A stretch of DNA of 30,882 nucleotides from Opitutia bacterium. Lineage in GTDB: Bacteria; Verrucomicrobiota; Verrucomicrobiia; Opitutales; JANYEO01. The stretch lies in NCBI GenBank assembly GCA_025363025.1, contig JANYEO010000217.1, positions 1-30,882 of the forward strand, read 5' to 3'. Positions 7,063 through 16,356 of this stretch are shown here, piece after piece (the stretch's first letter is position 1; each line of letters starts with the position of its first letter). Made by a program: the position numbers and the translations under genes. A model generated the notes under the pieces. That model did not search any database. It saw nothing but the letters and a program-made list of their open reading frames with translations, and was not told the origin of the DNA.

Positions 7063-8538
7063 ATGCGCTACCGGGTCATCCTTCATTTTTTACGGATTAT
7101 TACCGTCATCATGGCCCTATGCTTTGTGCTTTGCGCCACTTTAGATATTTTTATATCCCGTACTCCTGAAACCGGCTTAATCCCTTATCAATGGCTCAAA
7201 GTTTTAAGCGTAACAGTAGTCACCCTCTTCATAGGCATCCTATTAGGTAAAAAACCAACCACCGTAATCACACGCAAAGAAGCCATTGCAACCGTTGGCC
7301 TCACCTGGCTTTTTATCATTTATCTAGGAGCACTCCCTTATTATTTTCTTACGGAACAACCCTTTTTAAACAGCTTATTCGAATCAGCCTCAGGCTTCAC
7401 AACCACAGGGGCCACCATATTCACTGATGTCGAAAGCCTCCCCCCCAGTCTTCTATTTTGGAGGGCTCTAAGCCAATGGCTAGGAGGACTAGGGATTGTC
7501 GTGCTCTTTGTTGCTTTTTTAAATTCATTAGGCGTCACGGGAAAAGCGCTCTTTGCCAGTGAGGCTACTGCTCAACCCGCAGTTGATGATTTTGCCCGTA
7601 TCCAAAAATCAGCCCTTACCACAATCGGAGTTTATCTCAGCCTTTCTATTACTTTTACGTTCCTACTACTCTGGGCCGGAGTAGACTTGTTTAATGCCAT
7701 CTGTCATATGGGAACAGCTCTAGCAACCGGAGGCTTTTCGAATTTCAACAATAGCCTCGGCCATTATAATGACCAACCCCTCGTGCAATGGATCTTAATT
7801 ACACTCATGATAATTGGAGGCATCAATTTTGCACTTTTAGCCTGTTTTTTAACCGGTAAGTGGAGAGTTATTAAACTCAATGAAGAATTATGGACCTACC
7901 TAGGCCTCCTGTTCACCGCTTGTTTAATTATTACCGGCCTTTTGTCTCATTATGATACACTCGGGACACCTTCTTTTAACGCAAGACAAGCCATTTTACA
8001 AACAGTCTCCTTCATGACCAGTACCGGATATGGCTCCAGCAATTATCAATTATGGCCAGGAAGTACACAAATTATTCTTTTCTTAATGATGATCATTGGG
8101 GGGTGCTCTCATTCAACCGCCGGAGGCCTAAAAGTCATCCGCTTCGTCACCGCGTGGAAGGTCTTAATAGCAGTCCTACGGCGCACCATTAACCCGCACA
8201 GTATTCATGCTATCCGCCTAAATGGAACCGTGTTAGCCTCCTCTATCCGGGATTCCATGCTTTTATACGGCATTTTATCAGTTTTCTTATGGTGCATAGG
8301 GCTTGCTCTGATGAGCTTATGCGAGCCCATGCTCAGCCTTAGCGGAAGCCTCTCCACTTTTATTAGCTGCTGGGTAAACTGCGGCATTAGCTTTGCAGAA
8401 CTTGGCCTTACCAACAATTTTGATAACCTTCACGCTTCAACCAAAGTATTGCTCATTATCAGTATGCTCCTAGGACGGCTAGAAGTTTATACCCTCCTCG
8501 CCTTATTCCTTCCTAGCTTATGGAAGCGCTTTGATTAA
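7063..8538 (+). CDS. trkH: Trk-type potassium uptake transmembrane protein
   Basis: A 491-residue inner-membrane K+ translocating subunit with the four-repeat M1-P-M2 fold of the TrkH/KtrB superfamily. Three selectivity-filter loops are clear: GFTTTGATI, TALATGGFS and FMTSTGYGS. The fourth is the more divergent NCGISFAELG, as is common. The segment GGCSHSTAGGLKVIRF is the conserved intramembrane region after the third pore helix. TrkH partners with TrkA, encoded immediately upstream. The genes are separated by 223 bp almost entirely filled by repeat copy B. The ATG is 25 bp after the repeat, with only a weak AGAG upstream. Confidence 0.93.
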   Translation: MRYRVILHFLRIITVIMALCFVLCATLDIFISRTPETGLIPYQWLKVLSVTVVTLFIGILLGKKPTTVITRKEAIATVGLTWLFIIYLGALPYYFLTEQPFLNSLFESASGFTTTGATIFTDVESLPPSLLFWRALSQWLGGLGIVVLFVAFLNSLGVTGKALFASEATAQPAVDDFARIQKSALTTIGVYLSLSITFTFLLLWAGVDLFNAICHMGTALATGGFSNFNNSLGHYNDQPLVQWILITLMIIGGINFALLACFLTGKWRVIKLNEELWTYLGLLFTACLIITGLLSHYDTLGTPSFNARQAILQTVSFMTSTGYGSSNYQLWPGSTQIILFLMMIIGGCSHSTAGGLKVIRFVTAWKVLIAVLRRTINPHSIHAIRLNGTVLASSIRDSMLLYGILSVFLWCIGLALMSLCEPMLSLSGSLSTFISCWVNCGISFAELGLTNNFDNLHASTKVLLIISMLLGRLEVYTLLALFLPSLWKRFD

Positions 8539-8558
8539 AACAAACCCTAACTTTAAGA

Positions 8559-8798
8559 CTAAACCTTTTCTCCGTCCTCACCAATTGCATCTACAGGGCA
8601 GCCCTCCAGAGCCTCACGGCATAGAGCAATAGCTTCTGGCGTCTCAGGTTGATTAAAGACATAAGAATGCCCCCCCTCGTCAAATCTCGTAAAAAAATCA
8701 GGCGCTGTCTCACGACAGAGATCACAATCAATACACTGACGATCTACGTAAAATTTACCTAAAGCATTATTTTGCCACTTATCTGTCCGATCAGCCAT
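8559..8798 (-). CDS. Small [4Fe-4S] ferredoxin
   Basis: A 79-residue soluble electron carrier. The cysteine pattern CIDCDLC (C22, C25, C28) with CREALEGCP (C67) can bind one [4Fe-4S] cluster; C60 is an additional cysteine. The ligands of a second cluster are missing, so this is a single-cluster ferredoxin of the Fer4_13/Fer4_15 kind. I chose the ATG at 8798 (MADRTDKW) because homologous ferredoxins begin close to the first cysteine. An in-frame ATG at 8858 would add 20 basic/hydrophobic residues. It converges with trkH (20 bp gap) and diverges from the rhomboid gene. Redox partner unknown. Confidence 0.85.
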   Translation of the reverse strand: MADRTDKWQNNALGKFYVDRQCIDCDLCRETAPDFFTRFDEGGHSYVFNQPETPEAIALCREALEGCPVDAIGEDGEKV

Positions 8799-8906
8799 AA
8801 TGAAGGCATTTTGGATCCACTTTAAAGTCCTTGTCAAAACCCTTTTACAGAAAGCCATCGGAAAAAACTTCCATAGACAACATACCTTTGATACTTTGTT
8901 ATCCCA

Positions 8907-9782
8907 ATGATTGGCAACCGCTCTTACATGCGCAACATTACCCCCGGGGCACAGTCTATGTCCATGGTAGGGTGGATTCTTTTGATAACGACTATTACGT
9001 ATGTAGTCGAAAATGCCCTTATTTTATGGTTCAAAAATGAGGCAATTATCGAATTTTTTGGGCTCTCAGCGATCGCCCTCAAAAGCGGATGGGTATGGAC
9101 ACTTATTACCTACGCACTTTTGCACGACCCTGTCGCCGCAGGCGGCATTTGGCATATATTATTCAACCTGCTGCTCATCTTCTTTACAGGCAAAGTGTTA
9201 GAAAATGATATTGGGTCAAAAAATCTATTAACCCTCTACATGACCTCTGCCCTTTGGGGCGGCCTGGTATGGGCCCTCGTTCATTGGCAAGGCCACAGCG
9301 TACTCATAGGCGCATCAGCTGGCGGCATCGGCCTTTTAACCGTCTTCTGCTTGCTCCATAAGGAGGAGCCTATGACGTTCCTCTTATTCTTTATCATCCC
9401 CATTACCATGAAGCCAAAATGGCTATTAACCGGTATTATTGGCATAGAGCTTTTAGGCTTTTTATTTAGTGAATTACCATCCAAGGCCGGTAACTACGCC
9501 ATTGCCAACTCTGCGCACTTAGGAGGTATACTCGGAGGCTTTATTTTTTATAGCATCATTCGCCAGGGTGACCCCAGTGCCTGGTTACATCAAATCCTTA
9601 AAAAAACACCTTTTTCAAAAAAGCCTTCCCCGTCAGCACTTTCCTACAAAGTAGACCTTCAAAATCGTCACCATTTAAAATCAGAGGTCGATCGTATTCT
9701 TGATAAAATCAACCATAAGGGCTTCGGTTCGCTCACTCCTCAAGAAAAAGCCATCCTCGATAAAGCCCGCGATCTGCTCTAA
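8907..9782 (+). CDS. Rhomboid family intramembrane serine protease
   Basis: A 291-residue polytopic protease predicted to cleave membrane-protein helices inside the bilayer. There are about six hydrophobic segments. The catalytic dyad is visible as Ser137 in IGASAGG and His204 in NSAHLGGILGG. HILFN (83-87) gives the conserved HxxxN of TM2, whose residues help form the oxyanion hole. After the last TM a charged cytosolic tail (about residues 220-291), ending SLTPQEKAILDKARDLL, resembles the small C-terminal domain found on many bacterial rhomboids of this type. It is divergent from the ferredoxin and 31 bp upstream of prc, probably co-transcribed with it. Natural substrates cannot be told from sequence. 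Confidence 0.9.
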   Translation: MIGNRSYMRNITPGAQSMSMVGWILLITTITYVVENALILWFKNEAIIEFFGLSAIALKSGWVWTLITYALLHDPVAAGGIWHILFNLLLIFFTGKVLENDIGSKNLLTLYMTSALWGGLVWALVHWQGHSVLIGASAGGIGLLTVFCLLHKEEPMTFLLFFIIPITMKPKWLLTGIIGIELLGFLFSELPSKAGNYAIANSAHLGGILGGFIFYSIIRQGDPSAWLHQILKKTPFSKKPSPSALSYKVDLQNRHHLKSEVDRILDKINHKGFGSLTPQEKAILDKARDLL

Positions 9783-9813
9783 ATAGATCGCCACATAGGC
9801 TTAGAACTCTTTC

Positions 9814-12228
9814 ATGCTCAATCCCCTTCGCATAAAGCTCATCAGCTCTGTCCAACTCTTACTACTGACAACAGGCCTCGCGCTTACGGCCCAGGCAGAT
9901 ACACTACCCGAGCACGCCGTATTTCAAACGACAGATACCATGCGGGCCGAGACCCGGTTTATCGACCATGCATTGGAAAATCTCCACTGTGCCCGTGCCC
10001 CTATTGCCAGTCTAGATATGGGGGCTTTTTTGCGCAATTATATTGAACAATTCGACCCCTTCCATCTCTTCTTTACCGAGCCCGAAATTAAGCAGTTAGA
10101 GCTCCAATTCAACGACTCCCTCCCCTTCTATTTAAAGCAAGGCAATCTCTTCCCCGCATTCGAGATTTTTGCCCAATGCAAAGAAAAATGCAGCCAACGG
10201 ATAGATTGGGTCCTCTTAACTCTCGATCAACCCTTTAATTTTGAAACCGAAGGCAGCTTTATACCCGATCGCCGCAAATACCCTTGGCCCTTAACACCAG
10301 AAGAAGCCGATACACTCTGGACGGATCGCTTACAATACGACTTACTAAATGAAATTTTAGGCACAAAACCTGATTCCGAAACCCTCTCCCCCAGTGTCTC
10401 GAACTGGCAGGACATCCCCCTTTGGGCAACCGTCATCGCTAGCCCTATTGCTCAACCCGGCAGCTGGACATCCCTTTTAAAACACGTACAAGACACCCCC
10501 CTTCCTAGCTGGAGCTATATCTGGCTCACTAAAGCGGACCGTACACCCACAGCCGAAACCGCTTATATCCAATACTTAGAGGCCCGTGTCTTCAATCAAA
10601 CCCTCACTCAAGCACGCACTTTATTAAAAGATAGGTACAAACGCCTTAAAGAAAAGGTGTTAGACTTCGAAGCCGTCGATATTGCTGAAGTTTTTTTGGC
10701 TACCCTTACCCATCAATACGATCCGCACTCTACCTTCTTCTCTGCGGACTCTATGGAAGAATTTTCCATCGCCATTCGCAATTCGCTTGTCGGTATTGGC
10801 GCCGTTTTATCAGATGAAGACGGCTACTGCACAATCCGGGAGTTAATCGCCGGTGGCCCCGCTTCTAAAAGCAAAGATTTAAAACCAGGGGATGCTATCG
10901 TTGGCATCGCTCAAGGGAGTGGCCCCATGGTCGATGTCATTGGCCTAAAACTACGCGAAGTCGTACGCATGATTCGTGGAGCAAAAGGCACGGACGTCCG
11001 CCTTCTCATTCGCCCAGGAGAGGGGGACCCTGCAAACCGTAAAACCATTACCCTCGTGCGCGATGAAGTAGAGATTACAACAAGCCTCGCCGGGGCCCGG
11101 TTGTACACTCTAGAATCCCCCGCAGGGTCTCAAAAAATTGGCGTTATAGACCTCCCTACTTTTTATGGAGGGGACGAGTCAGACATTATTCAAACCAGCA
11201 CTACGGCAGATGTAGAAGAGTTAATTAACAAGCTAAAAGCCAAAGGCGCCCAAGGGCTTATTTTAGATATTCGCCGCAACGGAGGCGGGCTTTTAACAGA
11301 GGCTATCACCCTCACCGGCCTTTTCACAACCACAGGCCCCGTCCTCCAGGTCAAAGATACCCTCGGCCAACTCAACGAATTTCTGGACGAAAACCCCTCT
11401 ATTGCCTGGAGTGGCCCTTTAATTATCCTCGTCTCCCGTTACAGTGCCTCTGCTTCCGAAATTTTAGTAGGAGCTCTAAAAGATCAAAACCGTGCCCTCA
11501 TCGTGGGAGACCCTACCACACACGGCAAAGGGACGGTACAAGCCGTACTCGATATCGACCGCTCCGCTTTTATAAAGAACAAAAAAGCCCGGATGGGTTC
11601 GGCCAAAATTACTATTCAAAAATGGTACCGCCCCTCTGGCAATTCCACTCAATTAAAAGGAGTCGAAAGCGATATCATCCTGCCCTCCCTAAATCCCTAT
11701 CTTCCTATCGGCGAGTCGGACTTACCCAAAGCCCTTGCATGGGACGCTATCCGTAACATCCCATGGGTTTACGATACTACCTATAATATCCCAGAAGGAA
11801 CGGCAAACTTACTAAATATAAATAGTTTAAACCGCCAAAAAACACTTCCCGAGCTCCTCTACCTGCAAGAAAGTGTCGATTGGTTCAAAAAACGGCAGGA
11901 AGAAAAAAGCTTTTCGCTCAATATTCAACAGCGTCGCCTTCAAAAAGCTGCTGAAGAAAAATTCCACCTCGCCATGGAAACGAAATTTAAAGCCTTAGAC
12001 CGCGGCAACTTCTTAGAATCAAAAGTTCTTTTAGACACGACCCTCGCTGCAGAAAAAAATAAAAATAGCCCTACCGCTCAAACAGCAGATACACCTGCCA
12101 GCACCGCACTGGGCGAATTATCAAGCGAAAGTAGCCTGCCAGATGATACAGAAGGCATCGATATTCACCTCCGCGAAACCCTCAGAATAATGAGCGATTG
12201 GCTAGCGCTTCCTAAGGCTGCTGACTAA
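9814..12228 (+). CDS. prc: Carboxy-terminal processing protease (Prc/Tsp, peptidase S41)
   Basis: An 804-residue exported serine protease. It begins with a signal peptide (basic n-region, LLLLTTGLALTAQA), then a long N-terminal helical domain, a PDZ domain (about residues 320-400, GIGAVL...GGPASKSKDLKPGDAIVGI), and the S41 catalytic core. The Ser/Lys dyad is visible: Ser546 in SASASEI and Lys572 in GKGTVQ, aligned with E. coli Prc S430/K455. A helical C-terminal domain with an acidic Ser/Thr-rich stretch follows. It likely degrades or trims periplasmic proteins, including peptidoglycan hydrolases and lipoproteins in other bacteria. It converges with prmC across repeat copy C. Confidence 0.92.
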   Translation: MLNPLRIKLISSVQLLLLTTGLALTAQADTLPEHAVFQTTDTMRAETRFIDHALENLHCARAPIASLDMGAFLRNYIEQFDPFHLFFTEPEIKQLELQFNDSLPFYLKQGNLFPAFEIFAQCKEKCSQRIDWVLLTLDQPFNFETEGSFIPDRRKYPWPLTPEEADTLWTDRLQYDLLNEILGTKPDSETLSPSVSNWQDIPLWATVIASPIAQPGSWTSLLKHVQDTPLPSWSYIWLTKADRTPTAETAYIQYLEARVFNQTLTQARTLLKDRYKRLKEKVLDFEAVDIAEVFLATLTHQYDPHSTFFSADSMEEFSIAIRNSLVGIGAVLSDEDGYCTIRELIAGGPASKSKDLKPGDAIVGIAQGSGPMVDVIGLKLREVVRMIRGAKGTDVRLLIRPGEGDPANRKTITLVRDEVEITTSLAGARLYTLESPAGSQKIGVIDLPTFYGGDESDIIQTSTTADVEELINKLKAKGAQGLILDIRRNGGGLLTEAITLTGLFTTTGPVLQVKDTLGQLNEFLDENPSIAWSGPLIILVSRYSASASEILVGALKDQNRALIVGDPTTHGKGTVQAVLDIDRSAFIKNKKARMGSAKITIQKWYRPSGNSTQLKGVESDIILPSLNPYLPIGESDLPKALAWDAIRNIPWVYDTTYNIPEGTANLLNINSLNRQKTLPELLYLQESVDWFKKRQEEKSFSLNIQQRRLQKAAEEKFHLAMETKFKALDRGNFLESKVLLDTTLAAEKNKNSPTAQTADTPASTALGELSSESSLPDDTEGIDIHLRETLRIMSDWLALPKAAD

Positions 12229-12265
12229 TGCATGCTTCCCAGCGCTTACGTTGTTGAACTATTGA

Positions 12266-12389
12266 GAGATCACTGCAGAATGTCTTAATTTTGAGGAATT
12301 TGTAGGACGGAGCGACCGAGTGTGCTAAGGCACTCGAGAAAGCAACAACCGACCAAAAACTCAAAAGAAAGGTATTCTGCAGTGGTCTC
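12266..12389. repeat. Palindromic repeat, short (core-only) copy C
   Basis: A 124-bp copy lacking the 73-bp left extension. The termini pair over 16 bp with one mismatch: left GAGATCACTGCAGAAT, right (reverse complement) GAGACCACTGCAGAAT. The centre forms CGAGTGTGC/GCACTCG. No matching flanking duplication was found (ATTGA versus AAGAT). It fills the gap between convergent prc and prmC. The last two bases of the repeat form the second and third bases of the prmC TGA stop, so it may act as a shared 3' end structure. Confidence 0.82.
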
Positions 12390-13233
12390 AAGATCGCTGC
12401 GCAAAAAAGAACCGAGCACGGCCTGTTAAATCCCTTTTTACATCTGTCTTTATATACCCCAGCTCCTGCCCTCGCTTTAGGATCCAGTCTCCATGGCTAA
12501 TCCCCATTTCCAGAGCAATCAGGCCCCCCGGTTTTAAATGCGCATAGGCCCCTTGCAAAATTAAATCTAAATCCTGCCGCCCTTCTTCTGCTGCTACCAA
12601 AGCATTCAGGGGCTCATAATCCTTCACCTCAGGCTCTGCCGTTAATAATTCTGCGGGGGTTAAATAAGGTGGATTGGCAATGATCCAATCATACTCAGCC
12701 GTAACCGCCGCAAACCAATCTGACTGGAGGAATTCCACTCGGGCATCAAGGTTCAACCGTACTGCATTTTCTTTGGCCAAGGCCAACGCGTGTACACTTT
12801 TATCAACCGCTACAATTGTAGCTTCCGGGTAGGCATGCGCCAAAGACAGCGCAATGGCCCCACTACCCGTCCCTAAGTCCAAAATACGGCGGGGGGCTTC
12901 ACTCGCATTTTCCAAAAGCGTAGCCACCAGCATTTCCGTCTCAGGCCGAGGGATGAGGGCCCGCGCATCTGTTTTTAGCTCTATTTCTAAAAAAGGCGTA
13001 TGCCCCACAATATACTGCCAGGGCTCACGGCGCCCTCGACGAGCCACCCATTCACGGAGCTTAACTAGCACCGCCTCAGGCATTAGCTCCGTATAGCGCA
13101 AATACAAGTCCAGCCGCTTACACCCCAACGCCTCCGCAAACAGCCACTCTGCGCTCAATCGTGCCTGAGGGACGCCTTTTTTTTCAAAAAAAGCCACCGT
13201 CTTTTGCAACGTCTCTAAAAGGGTTGGGAGCAT
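12388..13233 (-). CDS. prmC: Peptide chain release factor N5-glutamine methyltransferase
   Basis: A SAM-dependent methyltransferase that methylates the Gln of the GGQ motif in release factors RF1/RF2. The 281-residue length is typical. It shows the N-terminal helical domain, the linker LIPRPETE (residues 93-100), the SAM-binding DLGTGSG (119-125) and the catalytic NPPY (187-190). The stop codon TGA straddles the edge of repeat copy C, so the C terminus (FFFAQRS) was set or re-set at that junction. prmC usually neighbours prfA; here both are on the minus strand but about 7.5 kb apart. Confidence 0.94.
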   Translation of the reverse strand: MLPTLLETLQKTVAFFEKKGVPQARLSAEWLFAEALGCKRLDLYLRYTELMPEAVLVKLREWVARRGRREPWQYIVGHTPFLEIELKTDARALIPRPETEMLVATLLENASEAPRRILDLGTGSGAIALSLAHAYPEATIVAVDKSVHALALAKENAVRLNLDARVEFLQSDWFAAVTAEYDWIIANPPYLTPAELLTAEPEVKDYEPLNALVAAEEGRQDLDLILQGAYAHLKPGGLIALEMGISHGDWILKRGQELGYIKTDVKRDLTGRARFFFAQRS

Positions 13234-13367
13234 GAAATAATATAAATTCTTCTCCCCCTAGCAAATACCCTCCTCGCTGCATTGCAATCCATGAATTTCC
13301 ATACCTTTACCTGATGCCCTTTACAGATCCCCTTTCACCTGCCAACATATAACAAACCTCACTCAAC

Positions 13368-16073
13368 ATGCCCCATTCAACTACCCCCCCTGTCGCCCTT
13401 CCCATTGCTGAAGCTCAGCGCCTTGCAGAAGATAAAGCGCGCACCCAAAACTGGAAGCGCTGGGGCACCTACCTCCCCGAACGCCAATGGGGAACGGTTC
13501 GCGAAGACTATTCAGCAAATGGCACCTCATGGAGTTATTTTAGTCACCACGAAGCCAAAAGCCGCGCTTACCGCTGGGGAGAAGACGGTTTAATGGGTTG
13601 GACGGATCGCGAATGCCGTCTGTGCTTTTCCGTCGCCTTATGGAACGAGAAAGACCCCTTACTCAAAGAACGCCTTTTTGGCGTCACAGGCCCCGAGGGC
13701 AACCATGGGGAAGATGTTAAAGAGCTCTACTATTACCTAGACAATACGCCCACTCACTCTTACTCAAAAGCCCTTTACAAATACCCACAGGCCGCCTTCC
13801 CCTATCAACAATTGCTGGAAGAAAATCAACGCAGGGGAAAGCTCGACCCCGAATACGAAATCACCGACACCGGTGTATTTAATGACGATCGCTACTTCGA
13901 CGTATTTATAGAATATGCCAAAAACAGCCCCAATGATACCCTTATTCGCCTCACCATTCATAACCGGGGGCCCGAAGCTGCAACCCTTCACGTCCTCCCC
14001 ACAATCTGGTTTCGTAATACCTGGATCTGGGGTTGCCGCCACGAAGGCTGCACCCTTAAGCCCCGTATCGAAAAAACAGGAACAAACGAACTATCATTAA
14101 CCCATCAAACACTGGAGCCCCTGTCTTTTTGGGCAGAACCACTCAAAGGCCAGCCAGATCTTCCTTTTCTCTTTACGGAAAACGAAAGCAATAGCGAACT
14201 CCTATGGAAGGACCCTTGCTATACTCCCTATGTCAAAGACGCTTTCCACAGGTACGTTATTGATAACGAAAAAACGGCCATCAACCCCGAAGCCTTTGGG
14301 ACAAAAGCTGCAGCCCATTACAAGCTAATACTCGAGGCCGATGGCTCTCAAACCATCCATTTACGGCTAGCTGCCAAAGAAGAAGCCCCCGAAAAACCCT
14401 TTGGCCCCTCCTTTCAAGGTATTTTCAAAAAACGACTCGACGAAGCTAATCTTTATTACACGAGCATCTGTCCAGAAAATTTAAGTCCAGACGAAAAGAA
14501 CGTTCAACGCCAAGCCTATGCCGGGCTTTTATGGACAAAACAATTTTACCACTATGCCGTTCGGGACTGGCTCCAGGGAGACCCTCAATTTCCCCACCCC
14601 TCTAAAGATCGCTTAAAAGGACGCAATGCGGACTGGGGGCACTTATTTAACCGCGATATTCTCTCCATTCCCGACAAATGGGAATACCCCTGGTACGCCG
14701 CATGGGATCTTGCCTTTCACATGATCCCCTTTGCCCGGCTAGATCCCGAATTTGCAAAGCATCAGCTCACCCTCCTCCTGCGCGAGTGGTACATGCACCC
14801 CAACGGTCAAATCCCTGCTTACGAATACGCCTTTGGGGATGTCAATCCACCGGTGCATGCCTGGGCCTGTTGGCGCGTTTACAAAATGACTGCCCCCAAA
14901 GGTAAACGGGATCTAAAGTTTTTGGCCGAAGTCTTCCACAAGCTGCTCATCAACTTTACGTGGTGGGTAAATCGCAAAGACCCGGATGGCAAAAATCTTT
15001 TTTCCGGCGGTTTTTTAGGACTAGATAATATCGGGGCATTCGATCGCTCCCGGCCCCTCCCACAAGGAGGCCACTTAGAGCAAGCCGATGGCACCGCTTG
15101 GATGGCCTTCTACTGCTCCACCATGCTCTCCATGGCGCTAGAACTCGCCTATAACGATGCTTCGTACGATGGGGTAGCCTCTAAGTTTTTTGAACACTTC
15201 ATGGCCATTACAGATGCCATCAATACCATCGGCAAAGGGGGCCTATGGAACGAAGCCGATGGGTTTTATTACGACCAAATCGCATTAGATGGCACCACCA
15301 TGCCTCTAAAAATCCGCTCCATGGTCGGCCTCATTCCGCTACTGGCCGTCGAAGTTTTAGAAAGCCGCAAAGCCCATTCCCTCCCCGGTTTTAGAAAACG
15401 GATGGAGTGGTTTATCCGTCAACGGCGGGATTTAGCCAAACACATCTCCCTCATGCTTTCGACGGATTCTAAGACGGAAGACCGGGCCCTCCTAGCCATT
15501 CCTTCCCGGGCAAAGCTCGAGCGCGTGCTAAAATATGTCTTTGACGAAAACGAATTTTTATCCCCCTACGGCATCCGCTCGCTTTCAAAATACCACTTAG
15601 ACAACCCCTTCTCCATTCATTTAGGAGGGGAAGAAAACCGTGTCTCGTATGTCCCGGGGGAGTCTGATAGCGGGCTTTTTGGCGGCAATTCAAACTGGCG
15701 GGGCCCCATTTGGTTTCCTATTAACTTCTTACTACTAGAAACGCTTCAAAAATATCACTATTTTTATGGGGACTCGCTCCAATTCGAATTCCCAACCGGC
15801 TCCGGTCAAAAATTCAATTTACAGCAAATCACCGCCTTACTCGCTCAGCGTTTAATCAAGCCTTTCACAAAGTCCCCAACCGGAGGCCGCCCCGTACATG
15901 GGGCAGACGCTCGTTATACCGATAACCCACACTTCAAAGATCTTGTCCTATTCTACGAATATTTCCATGGGGATAACGGTCGCGGCATCGGGGCCAGCCA
16001 TCAAACCGGTTGGACGGCCCTTGTCGCAAAAATTTTAGAAGGCATGGGCAAATACCGCGCCCAACCGCACTAA
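13368..16073 (+). CDS. GH63/MGH1-like glucosidase
   Basis: A 901-residue cytosolic glycoside hydrolase of the bacterial GH63-related family, (alpha/alpha)6-barrel. The N-terminal beta-rich region starts with the family-typical WKRWGTYLPERQWGTVREDYS. The catalytic barrel (about residues 390-890) includes NRDILSIPDKWEYPWYAAWD, DGTAWMAFYC and SGLFGGNSNWRGPIWFPIN. No signal peptide is seen. Family members hydrolyse alpha-glucosides or related glycosides; the exact substrate cannot be inferred. No other glycogen or sugar gene lies close by, and it is flanked by prmC (divergent, 134 bp) and dgkA. No clear Shine-Dalgarno precedes the ATG at 13368. Function call is at family level only. Confidence 0.82.
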   Translation: MPHSTTPPVALPIAEAQRLAEDKARTQNWKRWGTYLPERQWGTVREDYSANGTSWSYFSHHEAKSRAYRWGEDGLMGWTDRECRLCFSVALWNEKDPLLKERLFGVTGPEGNHGEDVKELYYYLDNTPTHSYSKALYKYPQAAFPYQQLLEENQRRGKLDPEYEITDTGVFNDDRYFDVFIEYAKNSPNDTLIRLTIHNRGPEAATLHVLPTIWFRNTWIWGCRHEGCTLKPRIEKTGTNELSLTHQTLEPLSFWAEPLKGQPDLPFLFTENESNSELLWKDPCYTPYVKDAFHRYVIDNEKTAINPEAFGTKAAAHYKLILEADGSQTIHLRLAAKEEAPEKPFGPSFQGIFKKRLDEANLYYTSICPENLSPDEKNVQRQAYAGLLWTKQFYHYAVRDWLQGDPQFPHPSKDRLKGRNADWGHLFNRDILSIPDKWEYPWYAAWDLAFHMIPFARLDPEFAKHQLTLLLREWYMHPNGQIPAYEYAFGDVNPPVHAWACWRVYKMTAPKGKRDLKFLAEVFHKLLINFTWWVNRKDPDGKNLFSGGFLGLDNIGAFDRSRPLPQGGHLEQADGTAWMAFYCSTMLSMALELAYNDASYDGVASKFFEHFMAITDAINTIGKGGLWNEADGFYYDQIALDGTTMPLKIRSMVGLIPLLAVEVLESRKAHSLPGFRKRMEWFIRQRRDLAKHISLMLSTDSKTEDRALLAIPSRAKLERVLKYVFDENEFLSPYGIRSLSKYHLDNPFSIHLGGEENRVSYVPGESDSGLFGGNSNWRGPIWFPINFLLLETLQKYHYFYGDSLQFEFPTGSGQKFNLQQITALLAQRLIKPFTKSPTGGRPVHGADARYTDNPHFKDLVLFYEYFHGDNGRGIGASHQTGWTALVAKILEGMGKYRAQPH

Positions 16074-16140
16074 CATGATATTATAGCCAAAACATTTCCC
16101 TCTTTTAAATCTTCACAAGCCCTCAAGGTCGCTCCATTCT

Positions 16141-16336
16141 AAAACTGCTGCATAATAGCTTTTTTAAACAAAATGCAGAACATTTCAATTTTTTAACTTT
16201 CAAGATTATGAAGAGACCGATTGTAAAATGCTTTGATTTTGAGGAATTTGTAGGACGGAGTGACGAGTGTACTAAAGGTACTCGAGGAACGACAACCGAC
16301 CAAAAACTCATAAATCATGCATTATACAGCGGTCTC
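16141..16336. mobile_element. MITE-like palindromic repeat, long copy D
   Basis: A 196-bp copy between the glucosidase gene and dgkA. It is flanked by an exact 5-bp direct repeat ATTCT (16136-16140 and 16337-16341). The left terminus has decayed (AAAACTGCTGCATAAT) and the right terminus is ATTATACAGCGGTCTC. The internal core starts at 16213, again exactly 124 bp from the right end. The left extension closely matches copies F and H. Confidence 0.86.
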
Positions 16337-16351
16337 ATTCTGCAGTGATCT
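16337..16351. repeat. Remnant of a repeat right terminus beside copy D
   Basis: ATTCTGCAGTGATCT is the exact reverse complement of AGATCACTGCAGAAT, the left terminus of copy C. It directly follows the right end of copy D, and its first five bases are D's target duplication. The simplest reading is that D inserted into the end of an older, otherwise decayed copy. Confidence 0.5.
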
Positions 16352-16356
16352 TAAAA

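Noticed and set aside
8799..8858. 20-residue N-terminal extension of the ferredoxin
   Set aside because: It is unlike ferredoxin N termini and no better ribosome binding site is visible; the ATG at 8798 gives the normal length.
16345..16356. GTG start for dgkA
   Set aside because: It lies within a repeat remnant and adds only four residues; the ATG at 16357 fits the family better.
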